From: Cephalotrichum gorgonifer
Taxonomy: Eukaryota; Ascomycota; Sordariomycetes; Microascales; Microascaceae
DNA length: 64,000 nt
Assembly: GCA_900312665.1 (NCBI GenBank)
Contig: ONZQ02000001.1
Span: forward strand, 106,600 to 170,599
Direction of reading: 5' to 3'
Shown: one piece after another, positions 1 to 11,460 of the stretch
Numbering within the stretch: position 1 is the first letter of the stretch
Layout of the letters: each line of letters starts with the position of its first letter
Notes under the pieces: generated by a model
The model's database searches: none
What the model saw: the letters and a program-made list of their open reading frames with translations, nothing else
Told to the model about the DNA's origin: nothing
Translations under genes and position numbers: made by a program

Positions 1-736
1 GCAGACTGCAAAAGTTCCTGGGTCAAGTCAAGAAGGTGGAAATGTGGAAGTTGATGCACCGTGAGCCGCCACCACCTTAAGACCTCCACTGCTCGATCTA
101 ACACTAGCCTAGTGGATGAGCTGGAGATGTGGTACAATGAAGACGGTACTGTGGTGTTCTTGGGCGACGCTTGCCACCCAATGCTGCCGTATATGGCACA
201 GGGAGCCGGGTCCGCGCTCGAGGATGGTGCCGCATTGGGAATTATTCTATCCAAGGTGCAGAGCCAGGAGGAATTGCCAAAAGCTTTGAAGACCTACCAG
301 GACTTGAGAGCACCCCGAAGCACCGCGCTACAGAAATGGAGCATGAAGCAGGTAAGTTCTGCGACACTAGTCTTCCGCAGAGAGAGGACCACGTGGCTAA
401 ACCTGGCGACGACAGAGACACATCAACCACTTGCCCGATGGTCCTGAGCAAGAAGCAAGAGACCAGCTTGCGACATCGCAACTTTATGATCAGAAACCCG
501 GATATCCATTTTACTGGCAAGTGTCGCCGAATTCACAGACAAGCCGCCTTTTTTTAACATGAGTTACAGGATTGACCCAGCTGCTCAAGACTTCGTCTAT
601 GGTTACGACGTGGTAGACGAGGTAAATATTCCAGCATGTCTTGGCCATTATATTTACTGAGTATCTTCTAACTCTGCTACTTTGGAAACAGTTGAGAAAA
701 GTAGGGGTCGAGCCAGCTGTCCAAGCTAACCTTTGA
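1..736 (+). CDS. FAD-dependent monooxygenase (salicylate-hydroxylase type), C-terminal part, left-truncated and frameshifted
   Basis: Flavoprotein aromatic hydroxylase family: NAD(P)H-dependent hydroxylation of phenolic rings. Seen: LMHLDELEMWY followed by the flavin-binding GDACHPMLPYMAQGAG segment (the GD motif) and the family tail HLPDGPEQEARD. Exons that fit phase are <1-60, 113-351, 416-621 and 692-736; introns 61-112, 352-415 and 622-691 all have GT..AG ends. The last long exon changes frame at a run of seven T (549-555). Adding one T would join YQVSP..SRLF to NMSYRIDPAAQDFVYGYDVVDE, which is the normal end of the family. As written, translation stops at 560-562. The N-terminal FAD-binding half lies outside the window. 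The frameshift is either a sequencing error or inactivation. It heads the cluster that continues to 22574. Confidence 0.85.
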
Positions 737-1650
737 TGTACATGCGAGATTGTGCAAACTTTAGGCAGAGAGATAGAGATAGTGCAATATCAAGATACCA
801 AGGGTAGCTTAGTATAGCATGACTGGCCAATGTGCATGTATCTGCGCTTGAAAGAATATGCCTTGTAGTTGAATTGGCTATCAAACCCGAATAGGTTGGC
901 CTGTGAAAGCTGCCTCTCTAAAGCAACCGCCGGCCGATACTGCGGTTCACACTTAACGGTCAAGCACTGCCTGTCATGAGCTGGTTGATTGAATGATGAG
1001 ATTCATTGGCTTGAATTCAGACTTTGCAAAGAAAGGGTGAACATACCACATCAAGCCCAACGACAGGGCCTTGCTGAGTAGTGATCCAAAGTATCGCTCG
1101 GTGTTCTGTTAACTCGGCAGGATACACATCGAACGCATTTCATTGGAGTCTAGGGCTCGTAGCTAGCATGATCTCAATGCAGCACCCAGTTATGCCAAGC
1201 GTGGTCCGATTGGGTGGGTCGTTGACCCCGCCTCTGCCTCCACCCTCCCCCGCCTTCTCGCCCCCAAGCTCTTCAAGGGTGGGGACGGACCTGGTGGGCT
1301 CTACCCCAAAAGCATGCAGGGTGGCATGAATCTTGGACGGGTAACCACCCTCATGCACGTGCCAGCGAAGTTAGGAAGACATCGACGCCATGGGACGAGC
1401 TACCGTCCAGTGACAGGTACCGTGGAGTTGGTGGTGACATTGCCATCGTACTATGGCTAACTCGGGTTTTTTTTCGTGGTGCGCGACTGAGCCACTGCGT
1501 ATTATATAAGTGCAGAGTATGGGAATTGCCCAGCTCAGTTCACGTTAAAAGGTATCATCTTTCTTTTCTTTCTACAGCTGAGTTTGGGATTATACAAGTA
1601 CCATAGGCGTGGATTTCCCAGGGCTGCGATTCAGCTATCCCGTCACCACT
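737..1650. other. Intergenic and upstream region of the FAD oxidase gene
   Basis: No gene is supported here. A GC-rich patch at 1210-1290 holds GGGTGGGGA (1277-1285) and C-rich runs of the kind repeated in other promoters of this cluster. A TATA element lies at 1503. Short open frames overlap but lack start context or family resemblance. Confidence 0.6.
1503..1510 (+). promoter_or_regulatory. TATA element of the FAD oxidase gene
   Basis: TATATAAG, 141 bp upstream of the ATG at 1651, followed by a pyrimidine-rich stretch (1557-1575) typical of fungal 5' leaders. Confidence 0.5.
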
Positions 1651-3169
1651 ATGGCTACCCGACTTCAACTCGACACTCTCGCCCGAGGGACAAAAGGCTA
1701 CGAGGAGCTGCGCCGCCGATTCTTCAACGAGCGCGTCCCCGACATTTACCCCGCTGAGATAACAAGCCCAAAGACCACTGCGGAAGTTGTGATGGCCGTT
1801 AAGAGGGCGCGAGAGCATGGATGGAAAATCGGCATTCGCTCAGGCGGGCATTCATTCTTCTGCAACGCGCTAAAGGAAGGAGGCCTTCTTGTTGACACGC
1901 GCAATCTCAACAAGACCATTACATTCGACGATGCGACCAAGATCGCAGTCGTTAGTCCAGGTCACACAGTCGAGGCTGTGACCATGTATCTCCAGTCTAT
2001 CGGCAGGTTCTTCCCCGCTGGCCATTCGCGCACCGTGGCTATTGGTGGATTTCTCCTCGCGGGCGGACAGGGTTGCTTCCAGCGTGGCTGGGGCTACACC
2101 GCAGACAGCTGGGTTGAACAGCTCGAAGTGGTCACCTCTGATGGAGAAGTGGTGATTGCGAACAAGAAACAGAACGCAGACCTCTTCTGGGCCGCGCCTG
2201 GGAGTGGGCCAGGCTACTTCGGAATCGTGACGAGGATATGGATCAAGACGATTCCTCAAAGACAGCTCTTCGACACCACCATCATAGTTGACTCGACCGA
2301 CATATTCAAGCCACTGTTGAGATGGGTTATTGAAACCTCGAGGAAGGTACCCAAGTATGGCGTGGACTTATTTTACTGCACCTTCTTCGCGGACAAGGAC
2401 GATCCGAATGGCGGCCACGAATCTGCCAGCAAGCGAGTTTTCTTTGCCATAAACGAGACGATATTTGCTGATTCCATGGAAGAGGCAACAGTTTTGGGAA
2501 GTCCCTGGAGCGTCATTCCCGACGAGTTCAAGAGCTGCGTTGTTACCACTGTTCCGTTGGTAGGCAGAACGTGGGAGGAACTCTGGGATCTTCAGGAAAG
2601 CTTCCAACCTCATGGAAACGGTGAGCGATGGAACGTTGACAGTATCTTGGTGGATCCCAAGATCTCCGATGACGATGTCAGTCAACTTCCCTACTTTCGT
2701 ACCCTTTGAATGCATTTTACTAAGTAATATTCCAGCTTATCGATGCCGTTACCCCGGCTCTATACGACTTACCCTCGCGTCTCTCTTCTGGCACGTTTTG
2801 TCCAATTGATTACTACCCTAATGAAACTGATCAATCTCTCAGCTTGCCCCAGAAGGCATATGTCTCCACCATGTGCTGCTGGAAGGATCCCAAGCACGAC
2901 TCGACCGTGGATGAATGGCTCCTGCATACATACACGGAGGCCGACAAGGTTTCTTGCGGCATCTATGTAGCGGACTTGAACGTTGAACATAGAAAGGCGA
3001 AGGCAAGTTTCGATGTAATCAATGTCTACATCTCAGAATAGCTGGCTAACATGAGTCACCATCTTAATAGATCATGACAGATTCCGCATTGGAAAAATGG
3101 ATACAGATTAGAAATAAGTGGGACACATCAGGGACATTCGCGGGTCATCGAGGGTTTATTAGTTCCTGA
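1651..3169 (+). CDS. Berberine-bridge-enzyme-like FAD-linked oxidase
   Basis: FAD_binding_4 plus BBE-type oxidoreductase of 463 residues, the usual size for the 6-hydroxy-D-nicotine-oxidase-like fungal group. Exons 1651-2676, 2736-3002, 3071-3169. The PP-loop region reads IRSGGHSF, where the His is the expected 8-alpha-histidyl FAD attachment residue. A second glycine-rich FAD segment follows (GGFLLAGGQGCFQRGWGY). The BBE tail reads MTDSALEKW..RNKWDTSGTF. No cysteine in the usual GxC position of bicovalent members was seen, so FAD is probably linked only through His. Intron 2 (3003-3070) has a GC donor (GCAAGT). The first ATG in frame at 1651 is chosen; the frame extends 14 codons upstream only through GTG. 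No secretion signal is evident. Role in the cluster: oxidation of a ring or alcohol carbon, substrate unknown. Confidence 0.9.
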
Positions 3170-3546
3170 ATTCTTGTCCATGGGCCCGCGAGAAACACAG
3201 TCCAGTTTATGAGAGTAGCAGTAGTCCTATTATATAAATTTTACATAAGAACTAAGTTAACGTCTTACAATGCAAGCAAGTACACATACGGCCCTATTTT
3301 TAATGCAGAACCCTCCATTTTATCAGCTCCTATCAAACTAGTATAGGCACTGGAGCAAGCTTCAATCAAACTGTGAGGCGCAGGTGGAGCACGGTGCCTG
3401 GTGGACCTGCCCAAGCTTTGATACTAAACCTCACACAGAACGTTCCCTGTATGGCTAAGGTAAAGATATATTGACCACTCTAGCGAACGTATGCCAGAAA
3501 TGATGGGCTGACGCTTCTCCACGATGCCCCTCATGATATCCCTCAC
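3170..3546. other. Convergent 3' flanks
   Basis: Space between the 3' ends of the FAD oxidase and the convergently transcribed dienelactone hydrolase. AT-rich around 3230-3300 with several AATAAA-like stretches; nothing else recognised. Confidence 0.6.
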
Positions 3547-4499
3547 CTACACCAAGTACCTGGCGAACCATCTAACCATCTGATCTTCTGCTTGGTCCGC
3601 CATGTCCTTCTCCAACTTATCGTCCGGATTCCCCCTAACAGCGAAGCCGTGCTTTGCATTTGGGATAATGACGACCTCGCTATGAACATTTTCCTTTGCT
3701 TCAAGAATTTCGACAGATCTCTGCACTTCCTTTAAAGGCATGGCAAAGTCGACATCCCCCACAACAACACTATACGGAAGTTTTACTCTCTCGATGTCGC
3801 CTGGCACCTTCAGCTCACTAGGATGGGCAGTATAAGCCGCATCTATGAGCGTCTTGCCATTCCTCGCCAGACCACCGTGAGCGAGCTGGGTGGCGCCATA
3901 CCCGCCCCAACAGAACCCGACTACCCCAACTTTGGAATCTGCCGCTTCGCCGCAGCGCAGATCATCCATAAAGTTCCGGATACCCGGATAGCGCTTCTCG
4001 ACGTTGTTTCGAAAGAAGAAGGGCACGAGGATGAGGCTAGCTCTCAGAAATAGCCACCTACGCTGGAATGTTAGAGACAAATGCTTCAGTTGGTAGTTGT
4101 CTCTCAAGCTTACGGCTTGACTAGCCACGCCAAGAGACCTCTCTCGGAAAGAATCCTGTTGACAAGCGCCTTCGTTGACGAAGGAGCAGCAGTCCCTATG
4201 ATTGTAAGAAACCAGACGAGAAACACCCGGTACGCAGCGAGCAGGCGGGCTGACTTACCATGCATGAAGTCAGGGACGTACACCGTGCAGCTAGTGCGCT
4301 CAGCGTATGAATCCGCAAGTCTCCGCAAATTGTTGGTATTCCATCCGAAGGCGTCAGAGAGGACGACAATCAAGGCATTTGGTGAGCGAGTCTTCGATTG
4401 CGGCTGTGTAATGTAGACGTCATAGCCATGGAGCTTGATCTCATTCCCAACAACAGGGCCGGGATGATCATTTCCCCTGTAACAGTCCGCACACGGCAT
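3547..4499 (-). CDS. Dienelactone hydrolase family protein
   Basis: Alpha/beta hydrolase of 277 residues. Dienelactone hydrolases open the lactone formed after ortho ring cleavage; fungal members also cleave other lactones. Exons on the minus strand: 4499-4259, 4195-4114, 4057-3547; introns of 63 and 56 bp with GTAAGT/GTAAGC donors and TAG acceptors keep phase. Seen: N-terminal MPCADCYRG, the nucleophile elbow GFCWGG (catalytic Cys), GDVDFAMP carrying the Asp, and KHGFAVRG carrying the His, so the triad Cys-Asp-His is complete. The start at 4499 is chosen because MPCADC is the usual family start. The frame can be extended upstream to 4568 only without conservation. No signal peptide. Context with a salicylate-hydroxylase-type enzyme and aldehyde dehydrogenase favours an aromatic catabolic role. 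Confidence 0.92.
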
Positions 4500-5371
4500 C
4501 TCGTACTTGGAAAGGGCTGAAAAACAAACCAACTGTAAAGTGAGCCTTGATACAGGGTGACTGAACACACATGCGAATGAAGAGCGATGCTGGACGCGAT
4601 ACTATACAGATCCGTTGTGTTATTCGGCCAGTGATTACCCGGCTAAGACCCGGGCATTACCAGGACCCCCCTTTAATTGCACGAGTTTTCCATGACAGCA
4701 TGCCTTCGCGTGTGGTTGTGTTGCTTTCCCCACCAAGTGCAGGATCACCCCCTCACTAGCCCAGATGCAGGGATTCCCCACCTGTGCCACCCAACTGCCG
4801 CGGGGGGCTCCCCACCTGTGCCACACCACTGTGGGGTCTCCCCACCTGTGCCACCATACACAGGGATCTCGGCGGGCACCGCCCCTGCTGACCGAGACCC
4901 GCAGAGGACCCGACCCCGTTCCTCTTCCCACCTTGTTGAGGCGGTCTTCACGGACCGCTCGGAAGTCCTTGCTACACCATCCCAAGCTCTCGTGGTTGCA
5001 ATTTCAATAGCACTAGAGCGCTATGTGACACTCGTTGATGTTGTTGCAGAGGATATCCTCATCGGCCAGCCACCTTTTTAGCCATGAACTACTCCCAAAA
5101 GGGAGCATCCAGCATAAGCTCAAGTCGGCGGCTGGTCGTTCTTAGCTATTCCCGAAATAGTACCGGGTCGCTCGCCCTATTGAATAGCTTTCATGTTGGG
5201 ATAGATATTGTAACAATGGTCTACAGCGGAGAAAACATAAGCTATGAAATCATTATTTTATGTAGCGAGCCTAATCTCCGTAGCAACATCTAAGCAAGTA
5301 CTACGTAGTAAAATCGATCACCATCACCGGATACTAGATTCGGGTGTCTCCAGTCGGGACAGAGCTAAACG
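4500..5371. promoter_or_regulatory. Upstream region of dienelactone hydrolase with triple C-rich element
   Basis: No gene supported. Contains the three-copy element listed separately at 4776-4854. The right half (5080-5370) is 3' flank of the reductase gene. Confidence 0.5.
4776..4854. repeat. Three spaced copies of a 15-bp CCCCACCTGTGCCAC element
   Basis: Identical 15-mers at 4776-4790, 4810-4824 and 4840-4854, with start-to-start spacing of 34 and 30 bp, flanked by partial G-runs that could pair with the C-runs. They sit 277-355 bp upstream of the dienelactone hydrolase start. Possible regulator binding array, or a short minisatellite. Confidence 0.75.
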
Positions 5372-6514
5372 CTACCAAGGGTTTGGAGCAATATCAGTGT
5401 AGACCCTAAACCCACTCTTCTCCTTCGCTTCTTGAAAGGCCGCGTGATGCTGATCTAAGCTGTACACGCTGTGTGTAGAACCTCCATGCTTTCCGAGCTT
5501 GAGAAGTCCCAAGGTGACCATTCTAATGATCATATCAATTCCGCTCCGTGAGACTATCACCTTGCCAATAATCTTGATGTTTTGATGCATTATCAGGGTG
5601 TAGGGAAGGGCGATGGTGCCAGACGGGGCGCCACTGAGCACGACCCTCCCTTCTGGTCGGACGGTCTGGATGGCAGCTGAGAAGTATGGCGAGCCTATCA
5701 GAGAGCCAGATGCCCAGTCGTTGTAAACTTCAACACCGCGTCCATCTGGGGTTGCTTTGCGGATCGCCGCAGCGTCAGCCTTGTCATCACCGGTCATGAC
5801 AACGTAGCTGAAGCGCTCGGGATTCCCCAGCTGCTTTGCAAGCCGCGCGAGATTGTCTTCGTTGCGGCCAATTGCTATAACATTGGCACCAAGGGAGAGG
5901 GCCAGATCGGAAGTGATACCGCCGTAGGTGCCAGTTGCGGGTCCGAGGCAAATGGTCTCGCCTGCTTGAAGTTGAGCTGCCTCGCACAATGCACCAGCAG
6001 CAATGCTGTAGAATGATATCTCGTGGAGATCCGCGGGAGTGTAGCCAAGTTGCCTGCAAAGTCGTTCCTCGTTCAACACGTAGATATTCTCCAACGGAAC
6101 CTTTTGGTACTGCTGAAGAGCTCCGTCGCGCCACTCTCCCTGCATCAGCTTTCTGCCTTGGGGCCCCTCTCCGCCATGGTGACCCTGAATTATGCTGACG
6201 TTGGGATCGTCTCGTGCGAAGACGGGAGCTGAGAAGAAGATCAGGTCGCCGGGTTTGGCGAACACGGCATCGGACCCGACGGCCTGCACTCGCCCAATGT
6301 GGCTAGGATGCGGGACCAGCGGAAGCGAAAGGTTGAACACGGGTAGCCTGCCCTGGTGAATATCGTCGGCATAGGGGAACACGACCGTGTTGAGGACCTG
6401 CACGACTGCTGAACCGGGTGTGGCATCGGGGACGGGAAGCTCAATCAGTTCCAATGGCTTATCGAACGAGGATAGCCACAGGGCCTGATTCTTAATGGGA
6501 ATACCGGAACCCAT
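5372..6514 (-). CDS. MDR-superfamily (zinc-type alcohol dehydrogenase/quinone reductase-like) oxidoreductase
   Basis: Intronless, 380 residues. N-terminal GroES-like half includes PHPSHIGRVQAVG. The Rossmann half has GPATGTYGG (about residues 195-203), the nucleotide-binding glycine motif, then LALSLGANVIAIGRNEDNL. The catalytic-zinc Cys/His ligands of classical alcohol dehydrogenases are not apparent, so a zinc-independent quinone-oxidoreductase or enoyl-reductase type activity is more likely than alcohol oxidation. The C-terminus (FRVYTDIAPNPW) is intact. ATG at 6514 follows a T-rich leader. Same strand as its downstream neighbour, dienelactone hydrolase. Cytosolic by lack of signals. Substrate unknown. 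Confidence 0.9.
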   Translation of the reverse strand: MGSGIPIKNQALWLSSFDKPLELIELPVPDATPGSAVVQVLNTVVFPYADDIHQGRLPVFNLSLPLVPHPSHIGRVQAVGSDAVFAKPGDLIFFSAPVFARDDPNVSIIQGHHGGEGPQGRKLMQGEWRDGALQQYQKVPLENIYVLNEERLCRQLGYTPADLHEISFYSIAAGALCEAAQLQAGETICLGPATGTYGGITSDLALSLGANVIAIGRNEDNLARLAKQLGNPERFSYVVMTGDDKADAAAIRKATPDGRGVEVYNDWASGSLIGSPYFSAAIQTVRPEGRVVLSGAPSGTIALPYTLIMHQNIKIIGKVIVSRSGIDMIIRMVTLGLLKLGKHGGSTHSVYSLDQHHAAFQEAKEKSGFRVYTDIAPNPW

Positions 6515-6967
6515 TTTTTTTTTTGAAATTATGGAGAGAAACTAAAGTATGGGATACATAAGAAAATTATGGCGACCAAATACATGTATATATATGCGCT
6601 AGTCTAACCCGTGAGCTACAACTTGTGTTTTGTGTGCCCACCCAGGATTGTAGGTCGATGTCGGAACGGGTGTCGTGTCCCACCTGATCCCCACTTCCAT
6701 GAGCTCATCGGAGTTGGAGTAACAAAATTTCCAGATCAGGAATACGATGCGGCCTTGACAGCTGAAGAACTGATTACAAACTGCATTGTCATATTTTTCC
6801 TCTGGGGAGGGAGTCGGAAATTTGTCCAGCTGATATTGAGTGGAGAGAAGTTCTTTTGGTTCATTGGAGCGCAATTCTCAGTGGGACCCATGCGTAAATA
6901 AATTTTCTCAGGTCTAATATCGCGAAATATGCTACTACCGAAACTATAGGAGCCGTCTCTGTGAGTC
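6515..6967. promoter_or_regulatory. Upstream region of the MDR reductase and 3' flank of the P450
   Basis: No gene supported. CCCACCTGATCCCCAC at 6679-6694 lies about 165-180 bp upstream of the reductase start. It resembles the CCCCACCTG element found upstream of the dienelactone hydrolase and between the P450 and aldehyde dehydrogenase. Confidence 0.45.
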
Positions 6968-8815
6968 CTACACAATATTGGCTGCTGCGGCACACTCCCT
7001 CTGGATTAAGTCCGCATGAGCCTGACTTCGAGGCGTGACCTTGACTTCATACGGCTTCTCTACTCCAATCTCGAAGGGCTTCCCCACCGGGATCGGATGC
7101 CCATCTATTGGGTGAAAATCAAAACAGTACATCACGCGCGCGATCAACAAGTGGAGGCTGTTGCTTGCGATGACCCATCCGGGACATATACGGCGACCTA
7201 GATAGAAATAATCATTAGCGGTTAACAAACAAATGCGCGGTCTAGAGAATGTACGGATCTCGTCATACCTGCGCCAAATGCAAGATGCCCCTTGATCGGT
7301 TTGTCCAGGTCCTCATTCAGGAATCGCTCTGGCCAGAACCGATCCGGGTCCTTGTATTCCGAGGCGCCCATATGTACGCCCCAGCTATTCCAAATGACAT
7401 TAGTCCCGACTGGGAGGTTGTATCCCTCAAAAGTATCATCCTCAATCAGTGAATGAGCAATTTCCGGAAGCGATATGCTGGCAAGAATCAGTTAGCATGG
7501 TTCCATACTCGCTGCCCCAGACAGGAGGCGAACATGGCCGTCGGCAAGAGGAGTATGTTCTTACTTCCATCGAAGAACTTCCTTGGCAACAGCCCTAACA
7601 TACGGCAGCCTGGCAATATCGCTCGCGTCTGGGAGTCTCTCGGCATTTGCCCCGCATACTTCATCTAGTTCCTTGCGAGCCTGTACTTTCGACTCTGGGA
7701 ACAATGCTACCCCTGCGAGAAGTTGATTCAAAGCCACACGGGTAGTGTCGGATCCGGCCTCTATCAGAGTCCCTCCGAGAAACATCATCGACTCGCGATC
7801 GAGGGCCTTGTCTTTGCCTAGCCTTTGGAACTCGGAAATGAAACAAGTCACACTCTTGCCCTGACGTTGGCGCTCAGCCAAACCTTCAAACTCCTCGTTC
7901 CAATTCCTATCAGCAGGTTAGTGGGCGGCGAGACATTATCAGCCTGGGGTGAAGAGTTTGTGTGACGTACGCGAGAGAGGCTTTGTAAACTCTATCTCCC
8001 CACCACCGCCACGGCTGAATAGAATGTGGGAGAGGAATATTGACCAGGAAGGGAAAGGAATCGATCAGATTGGAACCGGGCTCGAACATCTGCATGATTT
8101 CGTTGTTCGTTTCAATGATCCGGTCCACGTTCGCATCTCCCATCTTGGTCCGCCGGCCGAACACGAGGCTCATGATGAGGGAGCTAGCATAACGAGCGTT
8201 GGCCTGGTTCCACAAATCGGGCTCGGTAAGGTACTGGTAGATGAGCGCTTTGGACTCGATATCCTGCATGGGAGCGAACACATTCCGGTTTCCTGGGCCG
8301 ATGATCTCGTGGATGACTTTTCGCTGCCACTTCCACATATTGCCGTAGGGCATAAAGACGAGCCGTTTGCCACGCGACGCAACGTCGCCCGGCATGGGCA
8401 GTCGTTCCCTGGAAATGTACCGCGCGCCACGTTTGTCGAGGATCTCGTTCGCTACTCGCTGCGAGTTCATGAAAACCCAATAGTTCGAGCCTACTTTTAA
8501 GGTAAACCTAGAAAGAAAGAAGAAAGAGATATGGCCAAGTTAGCTGAGGGTCTTTTTCTCGGACAGTGGAATGAAGAGCATGTTAGATTACATTTCACCA
8601 TATTTCTTAGCGAGCCGGTGAAGATACAGTCGCCGCTCCGCTGTGTCTTTTGGTATTTGCAACATATTGCCGAATAAGGGTACCCCGGGTACGAGATTGG
8701 GGAAATTGTATTTTGAATGAAACTGGATGAGCAGGATCATCCGGTACAGCAGCCATAGTAACAGCAATGCGCTGCCGACAGGCAAAGCCAGTGACTTCGA
8801 TTCGAGTAATTTCAT
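6968..8815 (-). CDS. Cytochrome P450 monooxygenase
   Basis: 513 residues in five exons (minus strand): 8815-8592, 8507-7971, 7906-7565, 7477-7269, 7197-6968; all joints keep phase. N-terminal membrane anchor (LPVGSALLLLWLLYRMILL) then the hinge NFPNLVPGVPLFGN. Oxygen-binding I-helix EAGSDTTRVAL, ExxR in KEVLRW, PERF region, and heme loop FGAGRRICPG with the axial Cys; the heme motif is split by the last intron inside the Gly codon. ER-anchored monooxygenase needing CPR. Resembles the fungal O-methylsterigmatocystin-oxidoreductase-like P450 group by the CFDF..PIDG tail, but subfamily and substrate cannot be set by eye. Divergently transcribed from the aldehyde dehydrogenase; the shared 480 bp region probably co-regulates them. 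Confidence 0.93.
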
Positions 8816-9295
8816 GGTATGAAAATGCAAGGCAAAAATGGGTGGTATACAGAGTTTCTGCAGTGTTCTTCAATCTGGGGGGGGACCTGTGGACTGCTTG
8901 GAGCTTATGAATGCGCTGAAGATTGCGGGCGGTTCCAGTGGGCCTCTCCAGGTTGGCAGGCATGGACGGATAGCTTTGTCCCCCACACAGGCAAAGCGAT
9001 ACTACTACTAACGCTAACCCAACCCACCAGCGCTTGTCTATGGGCGCAAGGATGTTCACCCACCCGCCCACGCACTGCTCCCCACCTGGTTCCCACCCGC
9101 CATGATCCACCTTCGGTCCTTACCTGCCATAGCCTGCCTGTCGGGGCGGCGGGCAACGGCTTGCGAAACACCGGTTTGGGATGGATTGCCGGACCAGGGT
9201 AAAATATTAAGGCGCGGGTTGACAGCGTTAACTAGATTTCCAGTAAGCAATTGCAGTCACGATCTACGCTTTTGTGAATAAATCATTTACGAACA
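8816..9295. promoter_or_regulatory. Bidirectional promoter between P450 and aldehyde dehydrogenase
   Basis: Divergent intergenic region. C-rich tract 9050-9110 contains CCCCACCTG (9080-9088) and repeated CCCACCCG. G-rich run at 8876-8890. TAAAATATTAA near 9199-9209 could be the TATA-like element for the plus-strand gene. Confidence 0.5.
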
Positions 9296-10942
9296 ATGGA
9301 GATGCCAAAAACCGCAAAGGGCTCTGCAGAGCATTCAGGTAACCCGGTGACTTTCATCATCAACGGGAAGGATGTGGCATCGGCATCGTCATTCCCGGTG
9401 ATTGACCCTGCCACTGGCGAAACCCTTTGGCGTAGCGCGTCCATCTCCAACGCCGAGGCCGCCGAGGCTGTCGAAGCGGCCGAAGCGGCCTTCCCGTCGT
9501 GGTCCAAAACAAAGCCCAGCTACCGGAGAGACATCATGTTTCGTGCCGCGGACCTTTTTCTCGCCAGAAAACAAGAGCTACTGTCCTACCAGAGTCGAGA
9601 GACAGGCGCGGGAGCGCAGTTCATGGAGATCAACATCAATGCAACAATACAGATCCTCAAGGACCTCGGGGGCAGGATCGAGGCAGCCGTGCAGGGGTTG
9701 GCCCCTGTAACGGCAGAAGCGGGCTCGTATGCAATGCTGATCAAAGAGCCATACGGTGTGATTCTTGCCATTGCGCCATGGTAGGCAATTTCATCCCATC
9801 TGTACACTCTCCCTTTCGACCTCGCCTGTGCAGCTATGATTGACAATGCCATAGGAATGCCCCGTATGTTCTGGGCGTCAGATCAATCGCTTTTGCCCTT
9901 GCGACCGGTAACACAACGGTGCTCAAAGGCTCTGAGCTCAGCCCCCGCGTCTTCTGGGCCATCGGCGACATTTTCCGACAGGCAGGACTCCCAGATGGAT
10001 GCCTCAATGTCATTTATCATCGGACGTCAGATGCGGCCGACATAACGCAAGCCTTGATCGCCCATCCTGCTGTAAAGAAAATCAACTTTACAGGCAGTAC
10101 CCACGTGGGAAGCATCGTCGCCAGCTTAGCTGGTAAATATGTCAAGCCTCTGTTGCTTGAGCTAGGTGGCAAGGCTAGCGCAATTGTCCTCAAGGACGCA
10201 GATCTCCAGAAGGCTGCTACCAGCTGCGCAGTGGGCGCCTTCATCCACGTAAGTTGCACGTAGGCCATCCGCAGTCTCCCCATCAACAGCCGGCCGGTCG
10301 AGTAGTGTTTATTGTATTGCTAGCTGGTGCTGGTGCTAACTACCGGCTTTCCAGGGCGGCCAAGTGTGCATGGCCACGGAGCGCATCTTGGTGCACCAAT
10401 CTATCGTTGACGACTTCGCCGCTGCGTTCACGACAGCGACGCAGCGACTCTTCGGTGCCCAGGTCCCACCATTCGTGCTCATCAACTCGGCAGCCGTGGC
10501 GAAAAACAAGAAGTTGCTCCGCGACGCCCTCAGCAAGGGTGCAACGCTGCTCCTAGGCGACCCGGAAGCCACGGAAGACCAACCTACGAAGATGAGACCG
10601 GTCGTCGTATCGAATGTCTCCAGTGACATGGACATGTATCACGCAGAGTCATTCGGGCCCACGGTGTCCCTGATCACGTTCGAGACGGAGGAGGAGGCGC
10701 TAGCCGTCGCTAATGACACAGATTATGGTCTCTCAGGCGCGGTGTTCTCCGAAGACCTTAGGGCCGCGATGAGAGTGGCCAGGCAGTACGAGACAGGTGC
10801 AGTGCACATCAACTCCATGACGGTGCACGACGAGGCCTCCCTGGTACATGGAGGGGTCAAAAAGAGTGGATACGGTAGGTTCAATGCCACACAGGGTTTG
10901 GAGGAGTTCCTGAGGTACAAGACCATCACATGGGAGGAATGA
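9296..10942 (+). CDS. NAD(P)+-dependent aldehyde dehydrogenase (salicylaldehyde/vanillin dehydrogenase-like)
   Basis: 488 residues, exons 9296-9780, 9855-10248, 10355-10942. Complete class-3-fold ALDH: IAPWNAPYVL, FTGST nucleotide loop, general base Glu in ELGGKAS, catalytic Cys in GGQVCMATER, and the tail KKSGYGRFN..GLEEFLRYKTITW. Oxidises an aldehyde to the acid. The tail and overall layout are those of the fungal salicylaldehyde/vanillin-dehydrogenase-like group, which fits an aromatic aldehyde substrate (inference). Both introns interrupt in conserved blocks, one within the Trp of APWN. Head-to-head with the P450, as expected for a hydroxylation-then-oxidation pair. Confidence 0.93.
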
Positions 10943-11460
10943 ACTAATGCCCACGGGCCCTTGCTGATCCGTCAGGTACATACATATGTATCACTATTCA
11001 CTTCCACTGCATCCGAAAGTGAACCAGCAATAATGGAGTGGAGCTCGCGGTGATCATCGTAGGCGTCCTAGGACCAATGAAGTAGAACGAGATTGTCATG
11101 CTAACAGGGACTAATACTAAGTCTCGCCCCGATGAAAGCCCCGTGATATGAGCGTCGCCATGTCGCAGTGGTCCAATCGGGATGCAAGTGACCCACTAAT
11201 AATACAACCCTTCCGGCACATCCGCTCGGTATTAGGCCGGTTTATTGGCCATGCGCAAGCGTGGAAATCTGGTAACTAGTTCGTAAACTTCCCCGCATCT
11301 CCGCATTCCTTCCCCACAATTTCCACAAGATTAACCCCAGACCAATCCACTGGTTTCTTTGTGCTCTCTCATTCTCTCCCGTCATCCACTCTGCATCGTA
11401 AAGGGGCCTAATATCTATCGTCTATACCTAATGAGATTGGGCGTATGACGCATTTCTGCT
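10943..11460. other. Aldehyde dehydrogenase 3' flank and regulator upstream region
   Basis: No gene seen. A pyrimidine-rich tract (11325-11400) precedes the regulator ATG; CCCCACA at 11312-11318 is a partial match to the cluster element. Confidence 0.5.

Noticed and set aside
4776..4854. CRISPR-like spaced repeats
   Set aside because: Eukaryotic context, only three 15-bp copies with related spacers; better read as promoter elements or a minisatellite.
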